Assembly: GCA_023375675.1 (NCBI GenBank)
Contig: JALQBC010000064.1
Coordinates: 1-64,000, forward strand
DNA length: 64,000 bases
DNA from: Cytospora piceicola
Lineage: Eukaryota > Ascomycota > Sordariomycetes > Diaporthales > Cytosporaceae
Direction: 5' to 3'
Shown: one piece after another, positions 34,441 to 47,023 of the stretch
Layout: every line of letters starts with the position of its first letter
How positions within the stretch are numbered: position 1 is the first letter of the stretch
The notes under the pieces: generated by a model
The model's input: the letters and a program-made list of their open reading frames with translations, nothing else
Told to the model about the DNA's origin: nothing
Database searches by the model: none
Made by a program: the position numbers and the translations under genes

Positions 34441-37400
34441 GGTAAGGATATTTTAAAAATAACGTCCTTTTCTTTTTTTACTTTTATATTACTTAAACTA
34501 AGGTAAGGTTATAAACGTTTAATAGCTATATCGGTAACGTATTATACGTTTTAAAATTAACGTTTAATAGTTTAAGAATAACTATTCTTATCGAAGATAA
34601 CGTTGTTTAATTCGATAAGTTATTTATTGTTAATAAGTAAGATATATCTATAAGATCTTTTATAGCTAAAGAGTTACGCTTTTACAGTTAGTTATTAAAG
34701 TTTTCTAACGTAATATACCGGAAACAGTAGGTAAATCGTAAGTATACCGATAATATAAAGGTAGTCGAAATTAAACACTTTATTATACTATACTTAGTAT
34801 CGTATAATACCGAGGCGTTTATTAATTTATAAGTTAAAAATATAAATAACAGTATAAGTAAGTACTTATAGTTAATATTCGGTAAGTAATTTAACGCTTT
34901 CGAAGATACTAAAAAGACGTTTTTAAAGAAAACGGTTTATACGTTTTATAATACCGTTTAATTAATACTAATTTATATTTATAAAGTAAAAGCTAATACC
35001 TTTATTTATATAGTATACTTTAAAGACTAAGTTAATAAATTCTCTTACTTTATCGAAATAAATATAGTAATAATAACGTTATAAGCGTTTATAATAAAGA
35101 AAAAACTTATATAATTTGTAAATAACGGTTTCGGCTTATCGATTTTAAAGTAAAATAGCTTATATAAACTTTATATATCTGTCGATAATAATAAGCTAAT
35201 AGTAAAAACTACTTCGTTTTATTATATAAAATAAGCTATAAATATTTATATAAAAGACTTTAAATAGATAACTACCTTTAATAAGTGTTCTTTTATATAG
35301 TATACTTTTTAGTTAAGTTTTAATATTAGTTTTATAAAGTATTATATTTAAAGAGATCGGTTATATTTTAATAAATATCTTTTTAAATTAGTTAATTATA
35401 TTTTATTTAAAATAGCCGAGTTACTTATACTAAATAAAGTCGAATAGTTTAATTTAAAAATATATAAAAGCGATTTATTGAAACTTAGTTATATTAAAGC
35501 TATAATAGATTTTAGTAAAAGCTAGCTATAAAACAGATTTAGTTTTTTTTAAAAGTAGTATAGCTAATCGAGTCGAAAAGAAAGTAAACTCTTTTCTTTT
35601 AAAAAGCTATAGTAAAGATAAAGTTAACTTTTTTAGTTAGGTTATAAAGGTAGTTATCGATTAATTATAATAAAATGTTTATTTTAAAGCTTAATTTAAG
35701 CTTATTTAATACTTAACGGTATTATAGTTAAACTTTTTATACTTAATACTAGTTTTTTAATATAATTATTAAAGTCTTTATTAAAAACGGCTTTATTAAC
35801 TATTATAAAGCTTATCGCGTTTATATTAACGATTTAATATTATTAAAACATAGTAAGTAAAAAGCTAATTAAAGTAAATAATAGTTTATATTAAAGTATT
35901 AATAAATTATCTAAAAACGTATTATATACTAAAATTATATTAATCTGTTTATTAAGCTAAAAAAGGTAAAGGTAAGATAAAGAGATAAGGTTATTCTCTT
36001 TTATTAAGTTATTCTGTTAGTTATTATATTATTGCTTTTAAACGTTACGTTTTTAATTTTATTTTTTATTTTATTATCCTTTTTATTAGTTATAAAGTTT
36101 TAAATATTTTTAGTAATATTTAATTTCTTTATAATAGTATTACTAATTATTTTTACTTTTTTTTTTATAAAAGCTATATAGAATTTAGTTAGTAAAAACA
36201 ACCGAAGATTTAATAGTAAAGAATATTATTTTCTTTTAAAATAACTATTATTATTACTTTTTTACTTTAACTACTTCGATAATATTATTAAATAAAATAG
36301 CTAATCTTACCTTTTTTATTTTATTTTTTAATTTCTTAAATAGAAAGTTAGATTATATATAAAATAAAGTAAAAAAGATATCGAAGTTTAAACTAAAGCT
36401 ATTAAAAAACTTAGTAATAAAGATAAGTTTGCTAATAATAATAAATAAATAATATTTAAAAAGTTAATCTTTTAATTTATATAACTTTTTAATAAACTAA
36501 GTAACTTTAATATAAAACTTAAAAGTAAGTTTATTATAATTATAAAAAAGTTTTTAAAAGTAAATAAAACCTTAAAGTAAGTATTATTCTTTTAGCTTAT
36601 AAAGAAATATATAAATTTACTTTTATTTACTTTTAATAAATAAATCTTTAATAAATACTTTTATATTATCTTTAAAACGTTATCGGATTTAAATATAAGC
36701 TTATTTTTAATAATTAGCTTAGTTATTTATTTAAGCTTTAAATTCTTTATTGTTTTCTTTTACGCTTTTCTTTAAGATATTTTTATTTCGAGTAAAGAAA
36801 CGGCTAAACCGGTTTACTTTTAAAGTATTTTTATACTTTAAAAACTATATTAGTTTTTAAGCTTTATTTATTAAAATTAAAGGTTATTTTTAACGTTTTT
36901 AATTTTAATCGGTTAGCTTTTTAACTTTATTATTTATTATTTTAATAGTATTATAGCTATTATAAAATAAGAGATATACGTTAACTTAAAGTTAGTTTTA
37001 TTTATTTACTTTTTTCTTTTAAATAATAAATTAGTTTTATAGTTTTATTTAAACTTATTAAGCTTATTAAAAGTAATAGCTATATTTTTATAATTATCCT
37101 TTATAGCGATATAAATATTATATTAACTAAGTTAGTAAAAAAGGTTTTTATAAATATTAACTTTTTTAAGTTAGTTTTATTTTAAAGATTTAAAATTAGT
37201 TATAAAGTTTAACGCTTTATAACGTTTAAAGATTTTATATTTAAGCTATTTTAAGCTTAACGATTATTCTTTATTAGTAATATTATAATAGTTTCTATAG
37301 TTTATAAACTTATTAAAAGTATAAAAGACTTATTTATTTAATTAAAGCCTTTATTATTGTTATTATTATTAAAGATTAATAGCTACGCCGGCTATTTATT

Positions 37401-37985
37401 GCTTTACTTTATTAAATAAATTTACTATTTTAACGTTTTAACCTTATAGCCTTAAAGCTTAATAAAACTTAATAGTAATAAATTATTAAGTTTATTATAT
37501 TATAACGTTAAGGTTAGTATTAATTTATATAATTTCGGTATAAATTTAGTATCTTTTTTATAAAAGAGATCTTTACTTTAGTTATTTAACTAAGCGATAG
37601 TTTAAGCTATTATTAAGAATTATATTTAGTTAAGTAACTATATAATTAAAAGTTTTTTAAATAATTATTATTTAAAGTTATATTAATATATTATATAAGT
37701 AATAGTATAATTACCGAAAACTAACTTATAAAAAGTATAAAAATAATAGTTAATATAATATTTTTAATATTAAAGTAAATAAATTTTATAAATTTAATAA
37801 AATATTAAAAAGATTTTTAAATTTATTAAAAGTATAAAAAGCTAAGCTTTTATATATTAGTTTTATTATAATCGGCCGGTATTTTTAAAAGAACTTTTTA
37901 GTTAATAAAAGGTTAATAAAGTTTAAAAAGTAAAGGTATAGATAAACTTAATATCGGCTATATTAAAAAACCTAAGCTTATAACC
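34441..37985 (-). pseudogene. RIP-degraded copia interior with gag-like sequence, partly unassigned
   Basis: Minus-strand reading near 37560-37200 gives IPKLYKLILTLTL and INKSFILLISL*TIETIIILLIKN..., which resembles a copia gag block (roughly NAKALALILLSL...). By position the protease and integrase should follow towards 34441, but I could not identify them. At about 34941-35540 a plus-strand frame is open apart from scattered stops (for instance NTFIYIVYFKD, FVNNGFGLSILK); it may be an additional inserted gene or chance in AT-rich DNA. Confidence 0.45.
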
Positions 37986-38134
37986 TATTAAGTAAAAAAT
38001 AAAGTAAGTAAGTATATTATATTAAAGAACGAAAGTCTTTAAGAAACTATATAACAGGGACAGCGCTATTTATATACAGAGTAATATAATGTATGCCGGT
38101 ACAGGTTACCTAACCTATAGTTTAACTTCTAACA
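37986..38134 (-). repeat. 5' LTR of the copia element
   Basis: This 149-bp LTR starts TATTAAG (TGTTAAG in the partner) and ends CTAACA. It is followed by the target duplication CTAGT at 38135-38139. Confidence 0.9.
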
Positions 38135-38369
38135 CTAGTACTAATGCCCACGAGTACGCCGTTGTGAGGCCACGGAAAAATAAGTTTTAAATACTCCTCC
38201 AACCAGTCAGCCGTTCTTTCAACCGCCATTTCTCGGGCAGCCAGAACCGAACAACCCCCATCCCAAGCCAGCTAAACGACAAATAAACATAAACATCCCG
38301 CTTTTTTCTTCCCTTCCACTTAAGCAAAGTTTCTGGCACTGGACTACAACTTTAACCCTCATCGCCGTC

Positions 38370-39580
38370 ATGATTCCCTAACCCTTCCTCACGGGCCTTC
38401 TGGCCCTTGCCGTGGCTGCCAAGCATGTTTTTTCCTAGTTGATGGCTTTTGGAATATTGTTGTGTACTCTGTAGAATTTGACGATAAAACCAGTGACCTT
38501 TATCCTGAACATAGTCAGGAACATCTCCAACTCCGGCCACTCTTGGACAGTTCTCTCGCACGACAAGTTCAGTCTCTACAGAGTCGAGCCCGGAGGGTAT
38601 GTAGCCCCGTAGTTTGTAGGGATGGGTGATTATGTGCTCACGATTCCGGATAGCTGGGCCTCGTACACAGTCGAGGATGGCACCGACCTCGGCTACGACA
38701 CCTCCATTACAGTTCCGCAGCTCGACCCATGGTATCTCCATTATTGCTACGGACAAGGTCCCTCAAAACGTCAACTTTATGCCGATCCTTTCGGTAACTG
38801 CGCAAATGTCTTTGATGTTGACTTAACGGGCACACTTGATGTCAATCTCCAAAACATGTCTTACTACTATGGCTCAAGCGTGTACGGAATGGCCCTCGAC
38901 CCAACTGGTGACTTCAGCCACGCCGTCAACGACACAGGTAACACCATCTGGACGTACAGGTTTGACAATACTACCGGTCTCCTGACGCAACCACAAGCAG
39001 GGCCAACCCGTGCCACCTGCCCCCACCTCTTGTAACAGTACATCCCAACATGAAGGGTACCTATTTCTACGCGATCCTGGAGGAGTCTAACCAAGCTGCG
39101 CAGTATAGCATTGACCCGACGACGCAAGTTCCACAGTTCACTAACGTGGCCCACTCCCTCTTCAATGCCGGCAACTTCCTGTTCTCAGGTAGCCGAGAAG
39201 GCTTTCCCCGTTGCTGACCAGAATAATATCGAGGCCAAGATTCCTCAACCTTCTGGTCCGATGAAGATGCTGTCACTCTTGACGGCCGCACCCTCTAGGC
39301 CACCGCTCCTGCGACGACACGTCCAATGGCACCATCAGTGCATACAGCCTTCCGCCGATGATGCCATCGAGTCCCGGATTTTCCTTACCAACAAGATAAC
39401 AACAGATAGTGCGGCAAACTCCGTGAACGTCCTCTTATGGACTAATGAGTATGTCTCTCTAGCTGATTCGTCTGTTGGCATAGTCTAAAAATGGACCATC
39501 GAGAACGGCATGGGCAAGATCGTTGCTGAGGTTCTGATCGAGGATGGCGATGCTGCGCTAATGCTGATTATGTACAATGA
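38370..39580 (+). pseudogene. broken carboxy-cis,cis-muconate cyclase-like (lactonase-fold) gene
   Basis: Coding blocks in successive frames match the fungal 3-carboxymuconate cyclase/lactonase beta-propeller family. They are LLALAVAAKH (signal-peptide-like), ISNSGHSWTVLSHDKFSLY, then the longest block at 38622-39035 (YADPFGNCANVFDVD, VYGMALDPTGDF, NTIWTYRFDNTTG), then HPNMKGTYFYAILEESN and NSVNVLLWTNEYVSLADSSVGIV, ending NADYVQ and stop. An early TAA follows MIP, several frameshifts separate the blocks, and TAG interrupts before the last block. Intact relatives convert carboxymuconate in aromatic catabolism or are secreted paralogues. Inactivity is inferred from the breaks. Confidence 0.75.
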
Positions 39581-40289
39581 GTAGTTGGAAGGGTTTGGAT
39601 CTGTCAATAACATAGTCCCTTTCCGTGTCCAAGTCACAATTCAGGGGGAGACGCGGGAGGGCATGACTAGAGGGGCCAGGGCTCCGAGAGAGTCTTGAGA
39701 GATTCGAGCTACATTAGCAGTTTCTCACCTTTTCAATGCCCAGTGACGTTTGTAGTATAGACCACGGAAGCCTGTGTTCACGCAGGTTTGGTCAACATCT
39801 GCACAGCAGTCTGGTGTTGATCCTCAGAGCCGGTGACCAGTATCCGTTTAGAGTTCAAGATCACGACAATTGGCGGAACATGACAGGTCCATCCTCAGTG
39901 GCGGAGATCGATCTGAATCCCTGGCACGCCCATATAAAGTGTTCCCTGTAGAGTGCAATGGTCTTGCCGATCCTTGTACCGCTCTGAATAATCTCGGCAA
40001 AGCAGTCTTCTTGCCCCGCTAATCTTCTCTGCCTGACCGTACACCTGAAGGCGGTTTTGTCACTCGTATCTCACAATGACAATATATAGAGCGTTCTGGA
40101 GCTCCTTGATCTTTCCGTAAAGTGTGCGCCGTTGTCCCAGGATGACGGATCCCACAGGGATTTGCCGTTATAAGTAGCGACTTGTCCATCGAGAATCTTC
40201 TCGAGAGTAGCTTTCGCCTCAGCAACGCTGCCTGTAAGTTAAAGCCCTTATTTCCCGTCATCACCCCTTTTCCGCTCCACTTACTAGAA
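39581..40289. other. intergenic, possible minus-strand coding relic
   Basis: The minus strand near 40240-39770 shows protein-like stretches (AEAKATLEKILDGQVATYNGK, SLWDPSSWDNG, KRILVTGSEDQHQTAVQMLTK) in more than one frame. I cannot assign a family. The boundary at about 40290 to AT-rich DNA is abrupt. Confidence 0.35.
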
Positions 40290-42650
40290 TAATTAACATT
40301 ATTAACCCACTCGAATAACTCTTTAATTCCTTAATAGCTAATCACTTTTATATATAATTTATTTTCTATAAAATAATTAAAACTTTCTGATTTATTTTTA
40401 ATTTAAAGCTAATTTTAAAACTATTAGCTTATTATTAAGTTAAATAAATAACTTTAATATTAATTAACTTAATATTTAAGTTTATACTTACTTTTTTCTT
40501 TTTTCTTTACTTTAAAAAATTAATAGCTTTTTATTAAGCTTTTAACTTTTATTCTTTTTTTTATTTAGCTTTTATTAATTTAATATTTTTTTTAATTTAG
40601 CTATTTTTACTTTTTAATAATAACTTTCTTTATAAAGTTAAATAAAGTATAATATAAGTTTTTACTTTTTTTATAGTTAAATTATTATATAATTAAATAT
40701 AAATGTTTATAGTTTTATTTTTTAAAAATAAATAAAATAAATAACTTTAATTTATTTTTTATAACTATAATATATAAATATATTTAAAAATAGTTTAAAT
40801 ATTATTTTTTATAAATTATTATATACTTAATAATAGTTTTATAATAAACTTACTTATATATATATTTATAAATTTAGTTTAAGTTTATTAATAACTTATT
40901 AAGTTAAATATATAATAAATATATAATAAATTAAAAGTAAGTTTAATAGTAAGTTTATAAGTATATTTAATTATATTATTTAAAAAATAAAGAATTTATT
41001 TTTATTATATATTATTATATTATATTAATACTTAAGTTATAAAAATATAAAAAACTTAATTAAAGCTTTATTATAAAAATTAATTTTAATACTTTATATT
41101 TAAAAAGAATAAAGATTTATACTATTAATATAAAGATTTATACTATTATAATATATAATATATAAATTAAAAAGCTTTATTATTATAAATTAATTTAATT
41201 AGTTAAATAAAAAAGTTTATATACTTTATAAACTATATTATAACGTTTATTAATAATTAATTAAAGCGATTAAATTATACTAATTAAATTAAACTAATTA
41301 AATTAAAGTAGTTTAATTACTAGCTAATTAAATTAATTTATAGTAATAAAAGCCTTTACTTAATATATAATATAAAGTAGTAGTATAAATCTTTATATTA
41401 GTAATATAAATTTTTATTTTTTATTTAAAAAGTTAATATTTATTTTATAAAGTAAGTAAGTATATAGAAATTATTACTTTTAAGATTTATATTATATGTT
41501 TTTAATTTAATTAGCTTTAAATTATAATTATACCAATTCGCTATAATACTTATTAAAAGAATTTAATTAGCTGTTAAAAGCAGTAATTTTAATTATTTTA
41601 AAGCTAAAAACACTAGTAATTACTATTATAGTTATAAAGTAAACAGAAGTAAGGTTAATAATAAAGTTAAAGCTATATACTAACCTTAATACTAGCCTTA
41701 TCGATAAGCTTTCCGAATCGCTTATATATTAGTTAAATACTATACTACAGCGACGGTTATTTTAAAAACGCTTAAAGGTACCGTTTACTTACTTTAAAAC
41801 GGTTTTAGCTTTAAGTTTAGTTATATATTATTTACTATTCTGAAATAATTACTTTACTTTAAAATAGTCTCTTTATTCTGAAATAGTTACTTTATTCTGA
41901 AATAGTCCCTTCGCTTTAAAATAGTTTCTAGATCCTTAAGTACTTAAGTACCAGGTGCCTTCTAAGGTTTTAAGGTTCTAAGGTTACTACGGTGCCTTTC
42001 TACCAGGTGCCTTCCTACTAGATACCTTCCCTTTAAGGTCTTAAGGCAACAACCTTTAAGGCAATAACCTCGAAGACCTTCCCTTTAAGATTATTAAGAC
42101 TATTAAGACTATTAAGACTATTAAAGAGATCTTTAAGACCTTTAAGACCTTTTAAGACCTTTAAGACCTTTAAGACCTTAAAGTAGCTACGCAGGTAGAC
42201 TAAGTAAGTTACTTTCGAACGGTGAAACCTTATCCTTAGCCGAGATCTCTATATCTAAGTACCTGAAAACGATATAGGTAACGAAACGATCGAAGTACGA
42301 AATAATCGAGGTACGAATTAATCGAGGTACCTAGAAACAGTTTAAACCTTAAAATGATTTTAATAACCTAAGATGTATTTAAGTCTAGAAACGGTCTTAC
42401 GTGTTTAAAAACGGTCTTTCTGTTTTAAGTTTAATCAGCTACAGTTTCTAGCTAAAGCAGCGTGCCTTAGGCGTTTTTAAAATAATCAGCGGCGCGGTAT
42501 AGTAGCTAGGCTTTAGGCCTTAGGTTCTGTTTCTTCTCTCTTTTCTTTCGATAGGCAGAACCTCTTCGATAATTAACGATATTACGTAATTGAAATCGAG
42601 CCTTTGTGCCGTAATCAACCTGATCACCGTCACAATTACAAGGCTTTTTA
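40290..42650. repeat. RIP-degraded AT-rich repeat block
   Basis: 40290-41640 is extremely AT-rich with no readable domain. Within it, 41428-41620 is a mutated copy of the 474-bp unit edge (AAAGTTAATATTTATTTTATAAAG and CTTTAAATTATAATTATACC parallel the copy at 31190-31290). 41640-42650 is less AT-rich and contains short direct repeats. It is probably fragments of older elements. Confidence 0.65.
42091..42180. repeat. TTAAGAC/TTTAAGACC short tandem repeat
   Basis: Four ATTAAGACT-like units are followed by five TTTAAGACC-like units, interrupted by one AGAGATC block. Confidence 0.85.
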
Positions 42651-44541
42651 ATGCTTACCGAAGGGCTTATAGGTTATGTTGAGGTGTCCGGGCAGGACTG
42701 GGTGCATATGGTATCATTCCTGTTCGGGTTTACACTGCGTGGGAATAACGGCAGTTAGTTCCATCGCGGCAAGTGCCCAGGGTTTGGAAACGACATGAAA
42801 CCTTTGCTTGTATCACCGCCGCAGTATTGCATTGAGCTCCCCTGGCTAGATCTTCCATAATATCGATCAGGGAGCGTCTGTCCCTAGTACCTCTCCGACC
42901 TAGTTAACTTTGAAGGTGCTCCGGATCGAAGGAGGATTGCACAGGTGACTGTTCGATACTATTATTAGACAGAACAACATATGTAGACACCACTTCCCCG
43001 CTTCTGCCTCTGTCTAGATGTATTATGTGGCGGTATTTTGGGTCTATTAGCCCCACGTGGCAAAGCTAATACATACTTAGGTATATGTACATAGGCCATC
43101 ACAGGACTAATTACTTATAAAGAGGGACGAATCTTGCAATGACTGCATATTCAGTATTTGAAAACCAGGTACCAGTTGACTGGAATGTATGTCCTAACCC
43201 GAGTGGAATGACAAGTATCACTACCGGTAACTAATTGGTTGACAAAAACTCGGCCGGAGGGGAGGGTTAGTTTAACGTAGGAGCTGATGTGTGAGTGCTT
43301 GCTACTTCCGCCATATCACTAATCAAATGCCTAACTAAACACAATGAGAGGGAATAGCCGTCGATTTCGAGTCCACTATTAAACGGAAATCTGACATCTT
43401 ATAGTGGATTATGATGCGTCTGGAACTACAAACTAATTACCAGAAAGACATAGTCCCAAGTCAAGTCTTCGAACATACCGGAGCAGTCTTGATGATACCA
43501 AAAGAATTTAGAGCATTACTGTATAGACGCTGATCCAAGCTATATATTCGGTCAAAGTATAGGAACAATAGAATTGATGCGTGAGCTCTCGTCCTCTCGC
43601 AACAATGATATAAACGTGGTTGACGTTATGCTTGACATCATGCGAAGTGGTCGAAACTCACTGGAAAACATAGCCATCCAGTGCGGACATACAATCTCAA
43701 TGGTCATTCGAGGGGGAATATACTGAAGGACCGAACCTACACGTGATATCCTCCTGAGGCTAGAGGAGAAACCTTGGTTAAGAGTTTTTAAGTATCTTAT
43801 GAATGCCATGACCTGAAGAGAACTAGAGAAGTTTAATAAGAAAGATTCAAGCCCTATTACGGTTTCTAAACCCAGCCTAGGTGATGTTTGTTCTATTTCG
43901 CACCTTGAACGGCAGAGGAAAAGCGACAACACTAGAAAAGTGCCGCGACAAGTTACCTAGGTATTGTACGGCCCATCCCGGACGAAATCGAGAATTGAAG
44001 ATATAATATATTTCATTTCAGTGGGTAATTACTTGGTACGCCGGGCATTACTAACCTCTCTCGGATGTTTGAAGCTGCTGTTGCTCGAGTCACGTTGTCG
44101 GCGGACTCGGATCCTTCAATGTTGAGGTTGGCGCTAACGTGCGAAGATCCAATTTCTTCCTTACTCTTTCCGTCCTCGGTATTTTTGAAGATTCTTCCCC
44201 TTGTCAGATTTACAGAAACTGTTACCGAGCGAACGTCCTAAACTCTGCAGATCATGGTGCCTGATTTCCTAGGGACAGGTGAGCCACATATTCTAAGACA
44301 TCTATGACAATGGTTGCGTTTTCCCCCGGCTTATCTCGTATTTAGGCAGTTGATTCGGTCATGCCGCAAAGTGTATTGATTCGCCGGTACTTCCTCCCCT
44401 AAAGATGGATAAGATGCAACCTCCACTATTTAATCTTGCTCTGCTTTCCTAGCGATCTGCTCTTCTCTATGTCCTGTCTTTTTTCACGGTTTCCCGATCC
44501 GCAGAACTCGACTTATTCAATGTTATATTTCGAAATACGTC
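42651..44541. other. intergenic region with one possible coding relic
   Basis: About 1.9 kb upstream of the GH16 gene. The plus strand at about 43557-43725 is open and protein-like (IELMRELSSSRNNDINVVDVML, then IMRSGRNSLENIAIQCGHT), followed by TGA and further fragments to about 43930. It is unrecognised and probably a relic. The last 300 bp is probably the promoter of the GH16 gene. Confidence 0.4.
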
Positions 44542-46128
44542 ATGACTACGCCAACCAACGGCAGTATTAGGAGCAGTGCAACTGATTTCGCTACTGATTC
44601 CAGCGACCATTATAATACTTCAAAGCAAGCTCCCATATTCGAGCATCTCCCAAGGGTTCCACATGATGAACGATTCTCAAGCGCTCCAAATTTAACACAG
44701 GATGAACGTTTTATCATTGGAACTCCAAGGTTGAGACATCCCAAGTTTCTTTCAGCGAACCATTCCATTCGCAGTGCAAAGACATACAATCCTCGTCCAT
44801 ATTTTCGCTCGCGGAGAATAAGAAAGGGTACCATTGATCGACCAGAATTGAGGGAAAAGGATCCTCGAGGACTCTGGGTCACGTTGCTACCATTCATGGG
44901 CATCCTTATTGGCCTGACCCTCATTGTAGTTCTGGCTTATTTGGGGTATTCGTCAGTCAGCCACCAACAATATTGCGAAGTCTTCATAGATGATTTTTCG
45001 AATGGGCTCAATTCGAGTATTTGGACTAAGGAAGTTCAAACAGGTGGCTATGGGTAAGCTGGTCTGAATCCGACTGAAGGTTCAATCCACGGGTCGTTTA
45101 TACTAATCTCGATAGATAGAGGCTCGTTCGAATTAACAACTGGAGGCGATGAAAACGTGTTTGTCCGTGATGGACAGCTCATAATCAAACCAACCGTTCA
45201 AGACGCGGCCTACATCAATAATACGGATGTGACCAACTTGACTGCTGATGGTACTTGCACTTCAAACTCACATTCTGACTGTGTCTTGTTTGTCAATCGT
45301 ACAGCAGGACAGATCGTCCAGCCTGTCAAATCCGCGCGGATCAGCACCAAGCATTCCGCCGTCATAAGGTATGGCCGGGTCGAAGTCAATGCCAGAGTCG
45401 CTGCTGGGGACTGGCTCCTCTCGCAAATAGTCATGTACCCAGCAGAAAATTATTACGGTCCCTGGCCCGCATCCGGCGAGGTCGACATTTCAATGACCAG
45501 AGGCAACAACTACTCCTACAACGTCGGCAGAGGAAACCAGCAAATGCAGAGCTCTCTACACTGGGGCCCGGATTCAGCCCAAGACCGCTGGCAACTCACT
45601 ACTGGTACACGGGACGCCTTGCTCTCAACTTATCACGAGAAGTTCCACAAGTTCGGCCTTGAGTGGACGCCGAAGTATCTTTTCACATGGGTTGACACTC
45701 GCCTGGCTCAAGTTAGCTATGTTAAGTTCACCACTGGCTTCTTCAGATTTGGTGGTTTCGACGCGACATATACAAATGGGACAGAAATCGTAAATCCATG
45801 GAAAGGACGTGGGACAAGCCGTGTAACTCCATTCGACCGTCCATTCTATTTGTATTTGACTGTAAGTGTGGGGGGCACTTCCGGCTGGTTTGCGGACGGC
45901 ATACAAGGCAAGCCTTGGGTGGACGGATCAACCACACCAAAGACGGAGTTTTGGGATGCGAGGGCACAGTGGATGGCGAACTGGGCACAAAAGGGCCATG
46001 GTGAAATGATTGTCAAGAAGGTTTCGATGTGGCAGCAATGTGATTCTGACGCCACTGATCTTTCAGGATTCGACATGGTGTCTCAAAGACTGCTTTCACC
46101 GGAGTCAGCCCACCGGGGCAAACTTTGA
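44542..46128 (+). CDS. type II membrane GH16 beta-glucanase-like protein
   Basis: Two exons (44542-45053 and 45120-46128, intron 66 bp) give 506 residues. A hydrophilic cytosolic N-terminus (1-111) is followed by one membrane helix (about 112-138, LLPFMGILIGLTLIVVLAYL). A GH16 lectin-like domain (about 145-490) then faces the lumen or wall. GPWPASGEVDISMTRGN carries the family site: Glu291 (nucleophile position) and Asp293 are present, but the general acid/base position of ExDxxE holds Met296. Nearby SSLHWGPDSAQDRW and FHKFGLEWTPKYLFTWVD are typical of the fungal beta-1,3-glucanase-like branch. With an altered site it may bind or transglycosylate glucan. It sits 895 bp upstream of the GH128 gene on the same strand. 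Confidence 0.88.
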
Positions 46129-47023
46129 TTAAATACTTAAGTAATTAGTGCAGATCCCACGCTCTTTTTGGGGCTACACACAGGTTGTTTTGCATAGTAA
46201 TTATAATAGTGAACGTTGTTCACGATTGTTGTCTGTTCTGTTGGACCTAGATTGTCCACCACACAGCTTTGACGAAGTCTGGAGTATTATTCAATCTTAT
46301 GATCTAGGAAGTGCTGGACCAAGTATTAGCGCTTCCTACACATGTAATATATATGATCCAGTCACATCGAACCATTTGTGATTTAGGCTCCAAGCCATCC
46401 ATTTCTCACCTGAGGCTCGAACGGCGAATTTAAGCAGGGCGGACGAAATATGGAAGGCGGTCTAGCCACGAGCAGAACGTGCCCGCTGGATGAAGGAAGC
46501 CCACCTCTACTGTAGGACGGACCAATAATTAGTTCGGGGACCTTCATTTCACGTTCCATTTGCAGAGAGTTGAGCGGGATAAGCATATACTGTAGATGTT
46601 ATCAGACCCGAAATGACTCGAATGTGAAACATTCCGTTTGCGGAAGGTACACCTATTCGAGTCCTCGGCGGGCCAGAAAGGGCGACAATTGTTCTGCACA
46701 ACAGTCTGTGCTAGTTTCAACGAAGTAATAAATTCGACCAACATCTACTTACTACCGAACGAGTCGAGTCAGGTAGATGATATCCATTGCTCCAACCTAC
46801 GTTATTGTGAAAGGGACTTGGGCTCAGGGCCACCATACAGCACTGGTAGCAGACACTAGGCGAAGTAATCAAACGGCCTGAATCGGATGGGTATTCTAAA
46901 CCTCTGCTTACTTTGATCGACCTCCCACCAATAGCCAGCCGGACATTGAAGGATTCTGTGCAAGTGAATATTGACAAAATTCCATTTCCACGAACACCAT
47001 CTCTTGCTCCTCGTGTTATAGCA
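46129..47023. other. intergenic region between GH16 and GH128 genes
   Basis: 895 bp without a supported gene. It presumably holds the GH16 3' region and the GH128 promoter. The GH128 frame is open back to 46913 but lacks an ATG before 47024. Confidence 0.5.

Larger units (their letters stand above)
20168..38134 (-). mobile_element. Ty1/copia LTR retrotransposon, RIP-degraded, with three nested insertions
   Basis: Two direct 149-bp repeats (20168-20316 and 37986-38134) begin TGTTAAG (TATTAAG on the right) and end CTAACA (TTAATA on the left). Each is flanked by CTAGT (20163-20167 and 38135-38139), a perfect 5-bp target duplication. Reverse transcriptase and RNase H remnants read on the minus strand, so the 5' LTR is the right-hand one. 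Copia order is supported by gag-like sequence near the right end, then RT, then RNase H at the left. The coding sequence is riddled with TAA and TAG and is very AT-rich, consistent with RIP. Removing the nested elements leaves roughly 6.4 kb. Confidence 0.9.
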
